A stretch of DNA of 64,000 bases from Methanothrix sp. (GTDB lineage Archaea > Halobacteriota > Methanosarcinia > Methanotrichales > Methanotrichaceae): assembly GCA_026394555.1 (NCBI GenBank), contig JAPKXZ010000075.1:62001-126000 (forward strand), given 5' to 3'. The notes beneath the pieces are model-generated. The model had not been told where the DNA came from, searched no databases, and worked only from the letters and a program-made list of their open reading frames with translations. Every line of letters starts with the position of its first letter. Within the stretch, counting starts at the first letter, position 1. Of this stretch, positions 47,185 through 56,475 are shown piece after piece. The translations under genes and the position numbers were made by a program.

Positions 47185-47853
47185 ATGACCTTAATCGTGC
47201 TCAACTTCAAGACCTATCGTGAATCGACCGGTCCGGAGGCTCTACGCCTGGCAAAGATCTGCGAGGACATTTCTCGGGATTATTCCGTGCAAATAGTGGT
47301 TGTGCCCCAGGTAGCCGATATCCAGACCATCTCAAAAGCCGTTAAGATACCGGTCTATGCTCAGCATGTAGACGGAGTTGGATATGGCGGCTTTACGGGC
47401 CATGTGACTGCTGCATCCTTGAAAGCTGCGGGAGCTGTCGGATCTCTCATCAACCACTCCGAGCGAAGGCTCAAGTTGGCTGATATTGAGGCCTCCATCT
47501 CCGCCGCTCGCCAGGTCGGCCTAAAGACCATCGTCTGTACCAACAACGTGGCCACAACCCGTGCCTCGGCTGCACTGGAGCCGGACTACGTGGCTGTGGA
47601 GCCGCCGGAGTTGATCGGCAGCGGCATTCCTGTATCCAAGGCCAATCCACAGGTAATTTCACAGTCCGTTGATGCCGTCAAACGAATTGCACCGAAGGTA
47701 GGTGTGCTCTGCGGTGCGGGAATAACCCATGGCGAAGATCTGAGAAGCGCTCTAGAGCTGGGATCGGTTGGGGTCTTGCTCGCTTCCGGAATTATCAAGG
47801 CAAAAGACCCGCGCAAGGCTTTGGAAGACCTGGTGACGGGAGCCAGAAAATGA
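47185..47853 (+). CDS. tpiA: triosephosphate isomerase, archaeal type
   Basis: A 222-residue TIM, the short archaeal form. It shows LIVLNFKTYRESTG (catalytic Lys in NFK), GSLINHSERRLKLADI (catalytic His), YVAVEPPELIGSGIPVSKAN (catalytic Glu), and phosphate loops GAGITHGEDLRSA and GVLLASGIIKAKDP. A TATA box (AATATATATG near 47145) and GAGGGAGA before the ATG are present. It interconverts the two triose phosphates, and it complements the phosphofructokinase-aldolase-mutase cluster at 26.7 kb. The acylphosphatase gene overlaps its stop. Confidence 0.96.
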   Translation: MTLIVLNFKTYRESTGPEALRLAKICEDISRDYSVQIVVVPQVADIQTISKAVKIPVYAQHVDGVGYGGFTGHVTAASLKAAGAVGSLINHSERRLKLADIEASISAARQVGLKTIVCTNNVATTRASAALEPDYVAVEPPELIGSGIPVSKANPQVISQSVDAVKRIAPKVGVLCGAGITHGEDLRSALELGSVGVLLASGIIKAKDPRKALEDLVTGARK

Positions 47854-48116
47854 TAACGGTGCACGTTCGTGTCTCGGGTCGAGTGCAGGGTGTTTTCTAT
47901 CGCGCCTTTACTCAAGAGCGGGCAAGGGCTCTGGGGGTGAATGGCTTTGTGAGAAACATTCCCGGCGGTGGAGTGGAGGCTATGCTGGAGGGAGAGAGAA
48001 AGAGCGTAGGAGAATTGCTCAAAGCCATGAAGTGTGGACCCACCGGAGCCATAATCCTGGGGATGGAGTTCTCCGAGTTGGAAAGCAAAGGATACGAGGA
48101 TTTTGAAATAAAATAG
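47850..48116 (+). CDS. acyP: acylphosphatase
   Basis: An 88-residue enzyme hydrolysing acyl phosphates. The catalytic loop VSGRVQGVFYRAFTQERA (Arg in GRVQGVFYR) and Asn in GVNGFVRNIPGGGVEAMLEG are intact. It overlaps tpiA by four bases (ATGA), so translation is coupled. The nearest substrate in the pathway would be 1,3-bisphosphoglycerate, which is inference from context. Confidence 0.95.
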   Translation: MITVHVRVSGRVQGVFYRAFTQERARALGVNGFVRNIPGGGVEAMLEGERKSVGELLKAMKCGPTGAIILGMEFSELESKGYEDFEIK

Positions 48117-48127
48117 GATGTGATCTC

Positions 48128-48298
48128 ATGCTTACCGTCAACAGATACAAATGCTGCTACTGCGGTGCCTGCGTCGGAGTCTGCCCGACATGTGCCCTGG
48201 AGCTGGTGGAGACCTGGCTCGAGGTCTCAGCAGAGTGTAAGGAGTGCAGCCTGTGCACCAAGATATGTCCAGTGGGAGCCCTGGAGGTCAAGGCATGA
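48128..48298 (+). CDS. 2[4Fe-4S] ferredoxin
   Basis: A 56-residue ferredoxin with two cluster motifs: CCYCGACVGVCPTCALE and CKECSLCTKICPVGALE. It starts MLTVNRYKCC. Its ATGA overlaps the geranylgeranyl reductase start at 48295. In Methanosarcina a ferredoxin encoded next to the same reductase is the electron donor for saturation of archaeal lipids, so the same role is expected here. Confidence 0.93.
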   Translation: MLTVNRYKCCYCGACVGVCPTCALELVETWLEVSAECKECSLCTKICPVGALEVKA

Positions 48299-49470
48299 AG
48301 TGCGACTTGATCGTAGTAGGAGGGGGGCCGGGCGGATCAATGGCCGCCAAGACGGCAGCTCTCGCCGGCCTCAAGGTCGTCATGCTGGAAAAACGCCAGG
48401 AGATCGGCGATCCGGTGCGCTGTGCGGAGGGCGTTAGCAAGAGGGCCTTATGCCGCATGATGAAGCCCGAGCCGGAATGGATATCTTCCGAGGTAAAGGG
48501 CGCTAGAATCTATGCACCGGACGGGACGAGCATAGTCATGTCCGAGGACAAGAGCGGCGACGAGGTGGGCTACGTCCTGGAGAGGAAGATCTTTGATCGA
48601 GGCCTGGCCATGCAGGCAGCCCAGGCGGGGGCAAAGGTCCTGGTCAAGACCAGAGCTTTGGGTCTGCTAAAGAAGGACGGAGTCATTTGTGGAGTGTCCG
48701 CACTTCGTTTGGGCGAGCCCCTGCAGATCGAGGCGCCCCTGATCATCGGTGCGGACGGAGTGGAGTCCAAGGTGGGACGTTGGGCAGGTATCGATACCAC
48801 CTTGAAGCTGCAAGATATCGAATCTTGCGCCCAGTTCCTAGTGCATGATGCATCTATTGATGACGAATACACCGAGTTCTTTTTGGGAAACAGCATCGCT
48901 CCCTCAGGATATGCCTGGTCGTTTCCCAAGGGCGAGAAGCTGGCCAACATTGGTCTCGGAATTCAGGGATCGCGGTCCAAGGGCGGCGAAGCTATGCGGC
49001 TGCTCTGCCAGTTCATGAAATCTCACTTTCCCAATGGCAAAGTGGTGGAGATGGTGGTGGGAGGAGACCCCTGTTCCGGGCCCATTGACTCTGCAATTGC
49101 AGACGGCGTGATGCTGGTGGGAGATGCGGCTCATCAGACCGATCCGCTCACGGGGGGAGGCATTCTCAATGCCATGCGGGCGGGAATCATTGCCGGAGAG
49201 GTGGCAGCAAAGGCGTTAGCCGCAGGCAATGTCCGCCGTACGGGACTGCAAGAGTACGAGGACCGTTGGCGAGACGATTTCGGCAAGACGATAGCCAAGA
49301 GCTTCCAGTTCAAGGAGTTCTTCGTCAAGCTTACCGATAATGACCTAAATCAGCTCCTCGGCTCTCTGGCCAAGGAGGACATAACCAAGATGGACCTGCC
49401 CGGCATGCTGCGCGTTCTCTTCCGGCTCAACCCGAAACTGCTCTGGGGGCTGAAAAGCATGATAATTTAG
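48295..49470 (+). CDS. geranylgeranyl reductase (digeranylgeranylglycerophospholipid reductase)
   Basis: A 391-residue flavoprotein that saturates the isoprenoid chains of archaeal lipids. The FAD-binding motif VVGGGPGGSMAAKTAA is followed by LEKRQEIGDPVRCAEGVSK and later GVMLVGDAAHQTDPLTGGGI. The N-terminus MKCDLIVVGGG fixes the ATG at 48295, overlapping the ferredoxin stop. The cluster tpiA-acyP-ferredoxin-reductase is closely packed on one strand. Confidence 0.93.
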   Translation: MKCDLIVVGGGPGGSMAAKTAALAGLKVVMLEKRQEIGDPVRCAEGVSKRALCRMMKPEPEWISSEVKGARIYAPDGTSIVMSEDKSGDEVGYVLERKIFDRGLAMQAAQAGAKVLVKTRALGLLKKDGVICGVSALRLGEPLQIEAPLIIGADGVESKVGRWAGIDTTLKLQDIESCAQFLVHDASIDDEYTEFFLGNSIAPSGYAWSFPKGEKLANIGLGIQGSRSKGGEAMRLLCQFMKSHFPNGKVVEMVVGGDPCSGPIDSAIADGVMLVGDAAHQTDPLTGGGILNAMRAGIIAGEVAAKALAAGNVRRTGLQEYEDRWRDDFGKTIAKSFQFKEFFVKLTDNDLNQLLGSLAKEDITKMDLPGMLRVLFRLNPKLLWGLKSMII

Positions 49471-49962
49471 CTTCTTTGGGGGAAGACTTTTTCGCGGCTT
49501 CACACGAGATCCTGGGTATCATGCGAAGACGCGAAGTCCCGATGAGAGAAGGACAATTCTTGCCCTATCCATTTTGATTTTCGCCCTAATCGATGATCGA
49601 CGAAAAAAACAATGATTGAGGCACTTGCCTGGGGCCGCATCTTTGCAGACCTTGAGGGAAATCCCTATCCATAGTGAGCGAAACTCGCCGGACTCAACTC
49701 AAGCCGTATTGCTACCTGCCTGAAATTAAAATAATGGGACAAAACGGTCCCATTATGCTGTAAATTTGCCGGCAGTTATTCTAAATGTAGCGTCTTCTTT
49801 GAACAATTCACTATTGTCATTGATTTCTACCCACAGGTGACGGTCGTGATGCAGTCTTTGGTTGATGTTTTGGTTGTCTCCCAATGCGTGCGATCATGTC
49901 TTCTTCGCGTCTTCGCGCGAGATCCTGAGATCACGCGAAGACGCAAAAAATTATTGAGTCAT
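49471..49962. repeat. intergenic region with two copies of a GCGAAGACGC repeat
   Basis: Copy 1 (49491-49533) and copy 2 (49904-49946) share TTCGCG, CGAGATCCTG and GCGAAGACGC. Copy 2 is an almost perfect inverted repeat: GCGTCTTCGCG (49907-49917) with CGCGAAGACGC (49934-49944). Between them lies a perfect 10-bp hairpin, ATAATGGGAC/GTCCCATTAT (49731-49740 and 49747-49756, loop AAAACG). No gene is visible. Confidence 0.65.
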
Positions 49963-50511
49963 CTACGCCAGTACCGAGGTGCCGTCCTCTCTCTTGGGCA
50001 GCCGATCCGCATCGAAGACTACCACTATCTTCTCCTTATCCGCATCAATGGCTGCCACACCCATGTGGAAGATGTAGCGCATGGTCCTCGGTCCGTCCGG
50101 AATTCGCAGTTTATGCTCGCGGCGCAGCAGAATGGCGCTGGCTGCCTGGAGAGAAGGGCTGCTTTGCAGGAATAAAAGGCCGGGCAGGTTGAGGCGATGG
50201 TGGCTTGTGGTGGGATATTTCTCGCCAATCAATTCGCCCAGCTCTTCGCGACGAATCATCACCTCCAACTCGCCGCTCTTCACGACAATCCGGCTCTCGT
50301 CGGCATGCACCTGGTCAATGTGAGTACGGAGCGCACAGAGCACATAGCTATCCCCGCGTCCTTTGTTTTCCGGGGGTAGAAGGGCTTCCAGCTTTTTCAT
50401 AAAGGGGCGCAAAAGAGGGCTGGTCCCGGCAAAGAGGGCCCCAGGGAGATTTCTAACCTCGGTTCGGGCCAGCTCATGGAGATCCTTCTCGCGGACCATT
50501 ATGGATATCAT
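49963..50511 (-). CDS. 182-residue protein of unknown function
   Basis: A soluble protein with an N-terminal helix (MISIMVREKDLHELARTEVR), a PGALFAGTSPLLRPFMKKLEALL segment and a beta-rich second half (LRIPDGPRTMRYIFHMGVAA, EKIVVVFDADRLPKREDGTS). No cysteine pairs, membrane helices or catalytic motif are evident. It is monocistronic. I do not recognise a family; the paired pattern of strands suggests a ligand- or nucleic-acid-binding fold, but this is a guess. Confidence 0.7.
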   Translation of the reverse strand: MISIMVREKDLHELARTEVRNLPGALFAGTSPLLRPFMKKLEALLPPENKGRGDSYVLCALRTHIDQVHADESRIVVKSGELEVMIRREELGELIGEKYPTTSHHRLNLPGLLFLQSSPSLQAASAILLRREHKLRIPDGPRTMRYIFHMGVAAIDADKEKIVVVFDADRLPKREDGTSVLA

Positions 50512-50901
50512 GATGATACATTAGCCTGCGAGGAAATATAGATTGCAGGTGACAATCGTGGCGAGCTATCTGTGCCGTATAATAATTTTCTTTATAAATA
50601 ATATTACGATCAAATATATATCTATTCTTTCCCAATTAATTATTTAATCTCATTCTGATAAGGGCTCGGCTAAGGTCCGGCAAAATCACCCTGGCGGTGC
50701 AACTCCATTAATGGGCATTTGGAAATTGCCAAAAATATAAAATCTCAACTCAATGCATTCTTACCTGGGTAGACACCTAAATGTAAATGCCGTTTGCTTT
50801 TAAAGTTATTATCTAATGTATTAGTCTAATTAAGTAAAATTAAAGATATTCCCTTTCAAAACAAATTATTTATATCATTACGTATTTGTGACAAGAAAAA
50901 T
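50512..50901. promoter_or_regulatory. AT-rich regulatory region before the winged-helix regulator
   Basis: About 390 bases without a gene. Very AT-rich (for example TTTATAAATAATATTACG near 50590). A GC-rich island (GGGCTCGGCTAAGGTCCGGC near 50663) stands in the middle. A TATA box, TTATTTATATC, at about 50866-50876 lies 26-30 bases before ATG 50902, which suggests a leaderless or short-leader message. Confidence 0.45.
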
Positions 50902-51291
50902 ATGGTGCCGATTATGAAAGAGTCCACTGTAAAGATCCTGGATGACAAGGACATGGAATTTGTCGAAACGCTTCGATCCCTGAGCGTTCCGCGCAACGTT
51001 GCAACGCTCATAACCTTTCTGGCTAATGTGGATGAAGCTTCATCTCGCGAAATAGAGATGGGCTCCGACCTGCGCCAGCCGGAAGTGAGCATTGCCATGC
51101 GTACCCTACGTGAAAACAGCTGGATAGAAGAGAAAGAAATCAAGCGCGAAGGCAAAGGCAGACCAATGAAGGTCTATTCGCTAAAAGCGGGCATTGATGC
51201 GATCATAAAGCATTTCGAGGATGAGAAGCTGCACGAGTCTGCCCAGGCTATGGAGAGCATCCAGAGGCTAAAGCAACTCATAGCATCCTAG
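50902..51291 (+). CDS. winged-helix transcriptional regulator
   Basis: A 129-residue protein with a winged HTH (residues about 30-95: LITFLANVDEASSREIEMGS, RQPEVSIAMRTLRENSWIEE, wing KREGKGRPMKVYSLKAG) and a C-terminal helix (EDEKLHESAQAMESIQRLKQ) for dimerisation. The type resembles ArsR/MarR-like regulators of Methanosarcinales. The FeoA gene lies convergent and overlapping by four bases at the 3' end. The TATA box upstream supports the ATG at 50902 (ATG 50914 possible). Confidence 0.8.
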   Translation: MVPIMKESTVKILDDKDMEFVETLRSLSVPRNVATLITFLANVDEASSREIEMGSDLRQPEVSIAMRTLRENSWIEEKEIKREGKGRPMKVYSLKAGIDAIIKHFEDEKLHESAQAMESIQRLKQLIAS

Positions 51292-51542
51292 ATAAAACCA
51301 GGAGGGGGGCGAGCAAGTACCTCCACCTCGATTTTTGCAGCAATATTGCGGCCCAATGAGATCTTCGAGCCGTTTACCTCAATTACTACCGGTCCGCCAA
51401 AGGGCTGAGAGGCAATTTTACGGATGTGCCTTCCTTTCCTTATGCCCATGGACTCAAACCTCTTCTCCCAATTGACATCACCAATTATCATGACTTCCAG
51501 GGTCTGATTGCAGGGTGCCTTGGTAAGCTCTATATGCACCAT
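51288..51542 (-). CDS. FeoA-domain protein
   Basis: An 84-residue SH3-like FeoA domain protein: TLEVMIIGDVNWEKRFESMG, IRKGRHIRKIASQPFGGPVV, SKISLGRNIAAKIEVEVL. FeoA proteins assist the FeoB ferrous iron transporter or act as small regulators; no feoB is in the window. It stands about 50 bases after hisF on the same strand, with which it may share a transcript. Confidence 0.88.
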   Translation of the reverse strand: MVHIELTKAPCNQTLEVMIIGDVNWEKRFESMGIRKGRHIRKIASQPFGGPVVIEVNGSKISLGRNIAAKIEVEVLARPPPGFI

Positions 51543-51596
51543 TTCTGATATATCCTCTCCGTCCTACTGTTTTCTAGTTCTTTGCATAAATCTCAC

Positions 51597-52409
51597 TCAG
51601 ATGCGCACGTTCACGCCCCTCTCTTTGAGATATGTCTTCACGTTTCTGATATTCCACTCCCCGAAGTGAAAGATGCTCGCCGCCAGCGCAGCCGATGCAT
51701 CGGTCTTCTTGAAGACCTCCAGCATGTGATCAGGACTGGCGCAGCCTCCCGAGGCGATCACAGGCACGTTCACCCGTTTGGCCACAGCGTTTGTGAGAGG
51801 GATGTCGAAGCCGTCATAGGTCCCATCCCGGTCCATGCTGGTGAGAAGAATCTCTCCTGCTCCCAGGGACACCGCTCTGCTTGCCCAGGCGATGGCGTCA
51901 ATGCCTGTAAACTGCCTGCCCCCATAAAAGGAGCATTCAAACCAGCAGGCTCCTTGCTCAGTTTGCACAATGTGCCGGCCTTCTTCTAAAGTGTAGCGCC
52001 GCTTGGCATCGATAGCCAGTACAACAGCCTGATTTCCATATCGATCGGATATCTCGCTGATCAGCTCAGGACGCTTTAGGGCAGAGGTGTTCACAGTGAT
52101 CTTGTCTGCCCCGGCATTGAAGACCTCTCTTGCCTGCTCCACACTATTTATGCCGCCGCCTACCGCTAGTGGCACAAAGACCGAGCGCGAGGTCTTTTTG
52201 ATGACGCTGGTCATGGTCTCCCTTCGCTCGTGAGATGCCGTGATGTCCAAAAAGACGATCTCATCGGCACCGTCCTCATAGTATTGGCCGGCCAGCTCCC
52301 AAGGGACCCCTGCATACCTTATCTGCTGAAACTCGATGCCCTTAACAACTCGACCGCCCGGCACACCCATGTCGCAGTCCAAACAGGGAATGATTCTTCT
52401 CGCTAACAT
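51597..52409 (-). CDS. hisF: imidazole glycerol phosphate synthase cyclase subunit HisF
   Basis: A 270-residue TIM barrel of histidine biosynthesis that closes the imidazole ring with ammonia from HisH. Catalytic Asp residues lie in [12 protein letters not shown] and [19 protein letters not shown]; phosphate loops are VPLAVGGGI and [14 protein letters not shown]. Length is normal. The start overlaps the hisH stop by seven bases, which matches the obligatory HisFH complex. Confidence 0.97.
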   Translation of the reverse strand: MLARRIIPCLDCDMGVPGGRVVKGIEFQQIRYAGVPWELAGQYYEDGADEIVFLDITASHERRETMTSVIKKTSRSVFVPLAVGGGINSVEQAREVFNAGADKITVNTSALKRPELISEISDRYGNQAVVLAIDAKRRYTLEEGRHIVQTEQGACWFECSFYGGRQFTGIDAIAWASRAVSLGAGEILLTSMDRDGTYDGFDIPLTNAVAKRVNVPVIASGGCASPDHMLEVFKKTDASAALAASIFHFGEWNIRNVKTYLKERGVNVRI

Positions 52410-53008
52410 CGTATGGCCCTCACAAAGTTCTCCAGGATTCTCAGGCCCTTGGCGCCCGACTTCTCGGGGTGAAACTGAGTGGCAAAGAGATTATCCCGGG
52501 CTATTGCTGCAGTGACATCCACCCCATGCTCCGTCGTAGCAACGATTCGCGATTTGTCTTCAGGCTGCCCGTAATAGGAGTGCACAAAATAGAACATATC
52601 GCCGTCTTCAATCCCCTGCAGCATCTCTACCGGACGCTTGATGGAAAGGCTGTTCCAGCCCATTTGGGGGATCATAACCGATGAAGGCAGCTTTACCACT
52701 CTTCCCCTAATCCATCCCAATCCTCGGGCGGCAGGGCTTTCTTCGCTCTCCTCAAAGAGGACCTGTAGCCCTATGCAAATAGCAAAGATGGGGGTTCCAC
52801 ATTCTCGCGCACTACTAAGAGCACCCTCAAAGCGGCAGAGTCGATCCATGCATTGCCCAAAGGCCCCCACGCCCGGAACCACAATGCCTCCTACTCCGGC
52901 AAGTTCGTCGGGCTCGCTTATAATCTTCGGTGAGCCACCCACGTAGTCCAGAGCGTTATAGATGCTGAACAGGTTGCCCATCCCGTAATCCACTATGGCA
53001 ATCGTCAT
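52403..53008 (-). CDS. hisH: imidazole glycerol phosphate synthase glutaminase subunit HisH
   Basis: A 201-residue class I glutamine amidotransferase supplying ammonia to HisF. Catalytic Cys in [17 protein letters not shown], His-Glu pair in [16 protein letters not shown]. The N-terminus [20 protein letters not shown] fixes the ATG at 53006-53008, with AAGGA seven bases before it; the longer frame upstream is not part of the protein. It is followed by hisF. Confidence 0.97.
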   Translation of the reverse strand: MTIAIVDYGMGNLFSIYNALDYVGGSPKIISEPDELAGVGGIVVPGVGAFGQCMDRLCRFEGALSSARECGTPIFAICIGLQVLFEESEESPAARGLGWIRGRVVKLPSSVMIPQMGWNSLSIKRPVEMLQGIEDGDMFYFVHSYYGQPEDKSRIVATTEHGVDVTAAIARDNLFATQFHPEKSGAKGLRILENFVRAIRC

Positions 53009-53393
53009 CGTTTTTATCCTTCTTGCATTTGCACCAATTGATCCTATTGCATTTGGCACTGGTCGCCGGAAAAGCTTTTCCGTTCTGCGAAGCAGCATTG
53101 TTGAGCCAACCCTCATTTCGGCATGCAATTGAAATTTAGTAACCAAGTTTTATTATGAATATTTACGAATTAGAGTTGCAATGACAATACCATCCTCCAA
53201 CGAGGTCTTCATATACCGGTTTCTTATAACAAATTTTGTAATTGCAAAAGCTTAAATAGGCCACCATGGCATTTCCGGCCTCCTTCATAGTTTATAAAGT
53301 TAACCCATAATTTTTAAATAGCTAAGGGTGGACATTTGCTCTCATCAGTCAAACATAAAGATTTGGGTAGATGCTAAACGGAGATGCTAAAAA
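53009..53393. promoter_or_regulatory. divergent region between hisH and glutamate dehydrogenase
   Basis: No gene. A 14-bp palindrome, GGAAAAGCTTTTCC, occurs near 53069. AT-rich TATA-like stretches near 53305-53315 (ATAATTTTTAAATAG) probably serve gdhA; GGAG nine bases before ATG 53394 is the ribosome site. Confidence 0.4.
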
Positions 53394-54641
53394 ATGTCCA
53401 AACCGAATCCCTTTGAGATATCCCAGAAACAACTCGCCGATTGTGCAAAGATTCTGAACCTGGATGCCGGAGTGCATGAGTTTCTTAGGCACCCCAGGCG
53501 AGAGTTCCACGTATCTATCCCGGTACGCATGGACGACGGCAGCCTGAAGATCTTCCAGGGCTTTAGAGTTCAATATAACGATGCTCTGGGCCCCTGCAAA
53601 GGCGGCATTCGCTTCCATCCTGATGAGACCGTGGACACCGTGCGTGCTCTCTCTGCCTGGATGACCTGGAAGTGTTCTCTTCTCGGCCTGCCCCTGGGCG
53701 GCGGCAAAGGCGGAGTCATCTGCAACCCCAAGGAATTGTCCATGGGCGAGCAGGAGCGCCTCTGCCGTGGCTACGTTGATATGCTGTGGGAAAACATCGG
53801 CCCGGCGAAGGACGTGCCCGCACCTGATGTTTACACCACTCCTCAGATGATGGCCTGGATGATGGATCAGTACTCCAAACATGTCGGCTCAAACAGCTTT
53901 GGCATGATCACCGGCAAGCCTCTGGTCGTGGGCGGATCCCTGGGTAGAGGCGACTCCACAGCACGAGGCGGCCTGTTCACCCTTAGAGAGGCAGCCAAAG
54001 AGTTCAACATCGACCTGGCCAAGTCCACCGTAGCCATTCAGGGATACGGCAATGCCGGCAGCTTTGCCCATTCTCTGGTCAAAGAGCTCTTCGGCAGCAA
54101 GGTAGTCGCCGTCAGCGACTCCAAGGGCGGCGCGTTCAATGCAGCCGGCATAGAAGCCGATGTGGCAGCCCGCGTCAAGGCGGAGACCTCCACGGTCGCC
54201 AATATCCCCGGCGCCAAGAAGATCAGCAACGAAGAGATCCTGGAACTGGATGTAGACATTCTCATTGCAGCCGCTTTGGAGAACGTCATAACCAAGGATA
54301 ACGCCGGCAAGATCAAGGCCAAGGTCATCATTGAGCTGGCCAACGGCCCCACCACACCGGAAGCAGACGCCATCCTCTTCCAGAACAAGGTGCACGTCAT
54401 TCCCGACTTCCTGGCCAATGCTGGCGGTGTGACTGTCTCTTACTTTGAGATGGTTCAGAACATCGCCCGCTACAGCTGGACCCTCGATGAGGTCTACACA
54501 CGGCTTGATGAGAGGATGACAGAGGCCTATCAGGCCGTCCTGTCCGCATCCAAGCATTATAAGGTAAACATGCGTCAGGCAGCCTACACCGTAGCTGTAT
54601 CCCGGGTCGTCGAGGCCATGAAGATACGCGGCTGGGTTTAG
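53394..54641 (+). CDS. gdhA: glutamate dehydrogenase
   Basis: A 415-residue Glu/Leu/Phe/Val dehydrogenase linking 2-oxoglutarate and ammonia to glutamate. The substrate lysine lies in LGLPLGGGKGGVICNPKEL, with FRVQYNDALGPCKGGIRFHP before it. The nucleotide-binding domain has VAIQGYGNAGSFAHSLVKE and VVAVSDSKGGAFNAAG. Length is normal. A truncated copy of its 3' end is at 55061-55414. Cofactor preference cannot be decided by eye. Confidence 0.96.
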   Translation: MSKPNPFEISQKQLADCAKILNLDAGVHEFLRHPRREFHVSIPVRMDDGSLKIFQGFRVQYNDALGPCKGGIRFHPDETVDTVRALSAWMTWKCSLLGLPLGGGKGGVICNPKELSMGEQERLCRGYVDMLWENIGPAKDVPAPDVYTTPQMMAWMMDQYSKHVGSNSFGMITGKPLVVGGSLGRGDSTARGGLFTLREAAKEFNIDLAKSTVAIQGYGNAGSFAHSLVKELFGSKVVAVSDSKGGAFNAAGIEADVAARVKAETSTVANIPGAKKISNEEILELDVDILIAAALENVITKDNAGKIKAKVIIELANGPTTPEADAILFQNKVHVIPDFLANAGGVTVSYFEMVQNIARYSWTLDEVYTRLDERMTEAYQAVLSASKHYKVNMRQAAYTVAVSRVVEAMKIRGWV

Positions 54642-54843
54642 TTAGTAGTAATCTGGATTAGATCAAAACCACCAACAGCAGCAGAGGTGCTTTGCGCCCC
54701 TCCCCTCGGGCAAGAGCCCATTATAGGGACGCAGGGACCTCATATTTTTAGCAGGATAATATTGAATCGTTTTTAATAAATTTTTTGAATTGGTTTTTAT
54801 TATATTTCATACCTAATAATAGAAATCAATAACACCTCTATTC

Positions 54844-54993
54844 GTGAGCGGTTCGGCATTGAGCCAAAAAACAGCGATAGTCGCCTCACGGCTTATCCCT
54901 GAAGCGGTTGATGTCGGTGTCGTGCTGCCCTACGACCCAGATGCGGCCCCTAAGTTGATGCGCTACATTCCATTCTGGGCCAACCCTAGGTGA
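54844..54993 (+). pseudogene. short relict frame before the gdhA fragment
   Basis: A 49-codon frame from GTG 54844 encodes QKTAIVASRLIPEAVDVGVV followed by LPYDPDAAPKLMRYIPFWAN. It reads like real protein but is too short and lacks a ribosome site. It lies in the poorly conserved region between gdhA and its truncated copy and may be the tail of a lost gene. The family is not recognised. Confidence 0.25.
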
Positions 54994-55060
54994 GACGCGA
55001 TTGCTTGATGAGTACTTGATGGGACGGATCAGATGACAATAGACACCAGCTAACGAGGCC

Positions 55061-55414
55061 TTGAAAACGGGCCTTCCCTGCGAAGTCAAGATCATTGTGG
55101 AGATGGCCAACGGCCCCACCACTTCGGAAGCTGACGCCATTCTCTTCCAGAACAAAGTGCACGTCATTCCCGACTTCCTGGCCAATGTCGGTGGCGTCAC
55201 CGTCCCTTACTTCGAGATGGTGCAGAACATCATGCGCGGCTGCTGGTACTTCGAAGAAGTCTACCCGAAGCGGGATGAGAGGATGACCATGGCCTACCAG
55301 GGCGTTCTTGCCGCTTCCCCCCCCAAGAAGTACATTATCAACATGCGCCAGGCAGCCTATACCGCGGCTGTGGCCCGAGCGACCGATCACCTTGACTTCA
55401 GCGATTTCCAGTAG
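55061..55414 (+). pseudogene. duplicated C-terminal fragment of glutamate dehydrogenase
   Basis: From codon 10 on, the frame repeats the last quarter of GdhA (GdhA residues about 310-410): IVEMANGPTTSEADAILFQN, HVIPDFLANVGGVTVPYFEM, MRQAAYTAAVARAT. It lacks the substrate-binding domain and most of the nucleotide-binding domain, so it cannot be an active dehydrogenase. The sequence has diverged but kept an open frame. It looks like the surviving end of a tandem duplicate. Confidence 0.85.
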
Positions 55415-55517
55415 TGTCCACAGCATTTTTGCCGCTCCAGGGCAAGATGGTATCTATCGTTGTTCATTTCGTATAAGGCCAACGCGCCGCGTGAACCTCG
55501 GCGCAGCCATCCGGTTG

Positions 55518-56159
55518 TTAGGGACTCTTCTTTTTTCCAGTGGTAATCTCATCTGCAAGTTTAGGCAGAATGTAGATGGTTTTCAGCAGAGTCTCAGCGA
55601 TATCGAGAGCGGCAACGAGTTCTAGTGATTTTGCCGGCACGATCTTGTGAGCCGCAACATTTCCGAGAAATCGGTGTGCATGGAGAATCTTCGCCTGATT
55701 AATGGAAAGAACACCTTCGGAAGAAAGCGCATCTATCATATTCTCAAGGTTTGAGCCTTTCACTTTCTGATCGGTACACACTCCTTCAATCAGTGCGCGT
55801 AAACCTATTGCAGCGAGGATGACGGAGGAGTTGTTCATTGCACTCAGAATTTCCCGGTAGATGCGACCAATGGTTGGGGGTAGGTAGTAGTAATTCTCCA
55901 AGGGCCGTCGCCCCGCCATTCTAGGGGGATACAATTTTACAGTGGGTATTGGCTCACCGGTTTCCGGATCATAATCGTCTTCGCCCAAGGTCTCTTCGCG
56001 AAATGAGATTGTGTCACATCCACAGCACATTACGATTTGATAGTCTGTACTCCAGTTGTATTCATCCTTATGGGAGGACTTTGTTGTCTGTGTGGCAAGA
56101 ACTTCATGATTGGTCTCCTTGCTGCACTGTTCGCATAGCACATGTATTTTGTTGCTCAT
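55518..56159 (-). CDS. DUF4145 protein with N-terminal zinc ribbon
   Basis: A 213-residue protein. The N-terminus has CEQC (residues 9-12) and CCGC near residue 45, a zinc ribbon. The C-terminal half is the all-helical DUF4145 domain (SSVILAAIGLRALIEGVCTD, LHAHRFLGNVAAHKIVPAKS). DUF4145 modules occur in defence and mobile-element contexts, often beside restriction genes, with no known activity. No partner gene is adjacent. The start is ATG 56157-56159. Confidence 0.85.
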   Translation of the reverse strand: MSNKIHVLCEQCSKETNHEVLATQTTKSSHKDEYNWSTDYQIVMCCGCDTISFREETLGEDDYDPETGEPIPTVKLYPPRMAGRRPLENYYYLPPTIGRIYREILSAMNNSSVILAAIGLRALIEGVCTDQKVKGSNLENMIDALSSEGVLSINQAKILHAHRFLGNVAAHKIVPAKSLELVAALDIAETLLKTIYILPKLADEITTGKKKSP

Positions 56160-56341
56160 CTGTTCGTCTCCCTAACATTTGAATTAAGCAGCGTCGATTT
56201 GCGGCATCGGCTTGAATGATTCGTTATCCTTGAGCTATGAATGCATCATGGTGTTGACCTCTCCTCTTAGTTTGCCTCTCTTCTGGTCCTTCGAGCATTT
56301 CTATCGCCACACCTGCTGATAATAAATACATTGCGATTTAT

Positions 56342-56432
56342 GGTTCTGTTGCATTCTTGGGTGGTGGACTGGAGAAACCAGCATCAAACGACCATATAAC
56401 ATTTCGTACCACCACATGATGCAACAGAACAC
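56342..56432. repeat. palindromic repeat with terminal inverted repeats, intergenic copy
   Basis: An element of about 88 bp. The left end GTTCTGTTGCAT and the right end ATGCAACAGAAC are perfect inverse copies, continued by GGTGGTGG and CCACCAC. On the opposite strand it aligns over its full length with 62568-62657 inside the 3' end of fwdB; the terminal 25 bases match at 23 positions. It looks like a small nonautonomous mobile repeat. The remainder of 56160-56475 has no gene. Confidence 0.7.
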
Positions 56433-56475
56433 ATTTTCGCAATCCTTATAACTCAGTAAGTCGGATTTATCAGTC

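Noticed and set aside
48120-48437. 105-codon frame overlapping the ferredoxin gene
   Set aside because: The other frame encodes a perfect 2[4Fe-4S] ferredoxin overlapping the reductase start; this one is Ser/Arg-rich shadow sequence.
55061-55414. an intact small dehydrogenase domain gene
   Set aside because: It is a copy of the GdhA C-terminal quarter without the substrate-binding domain, so it is listed as a pseudogene.
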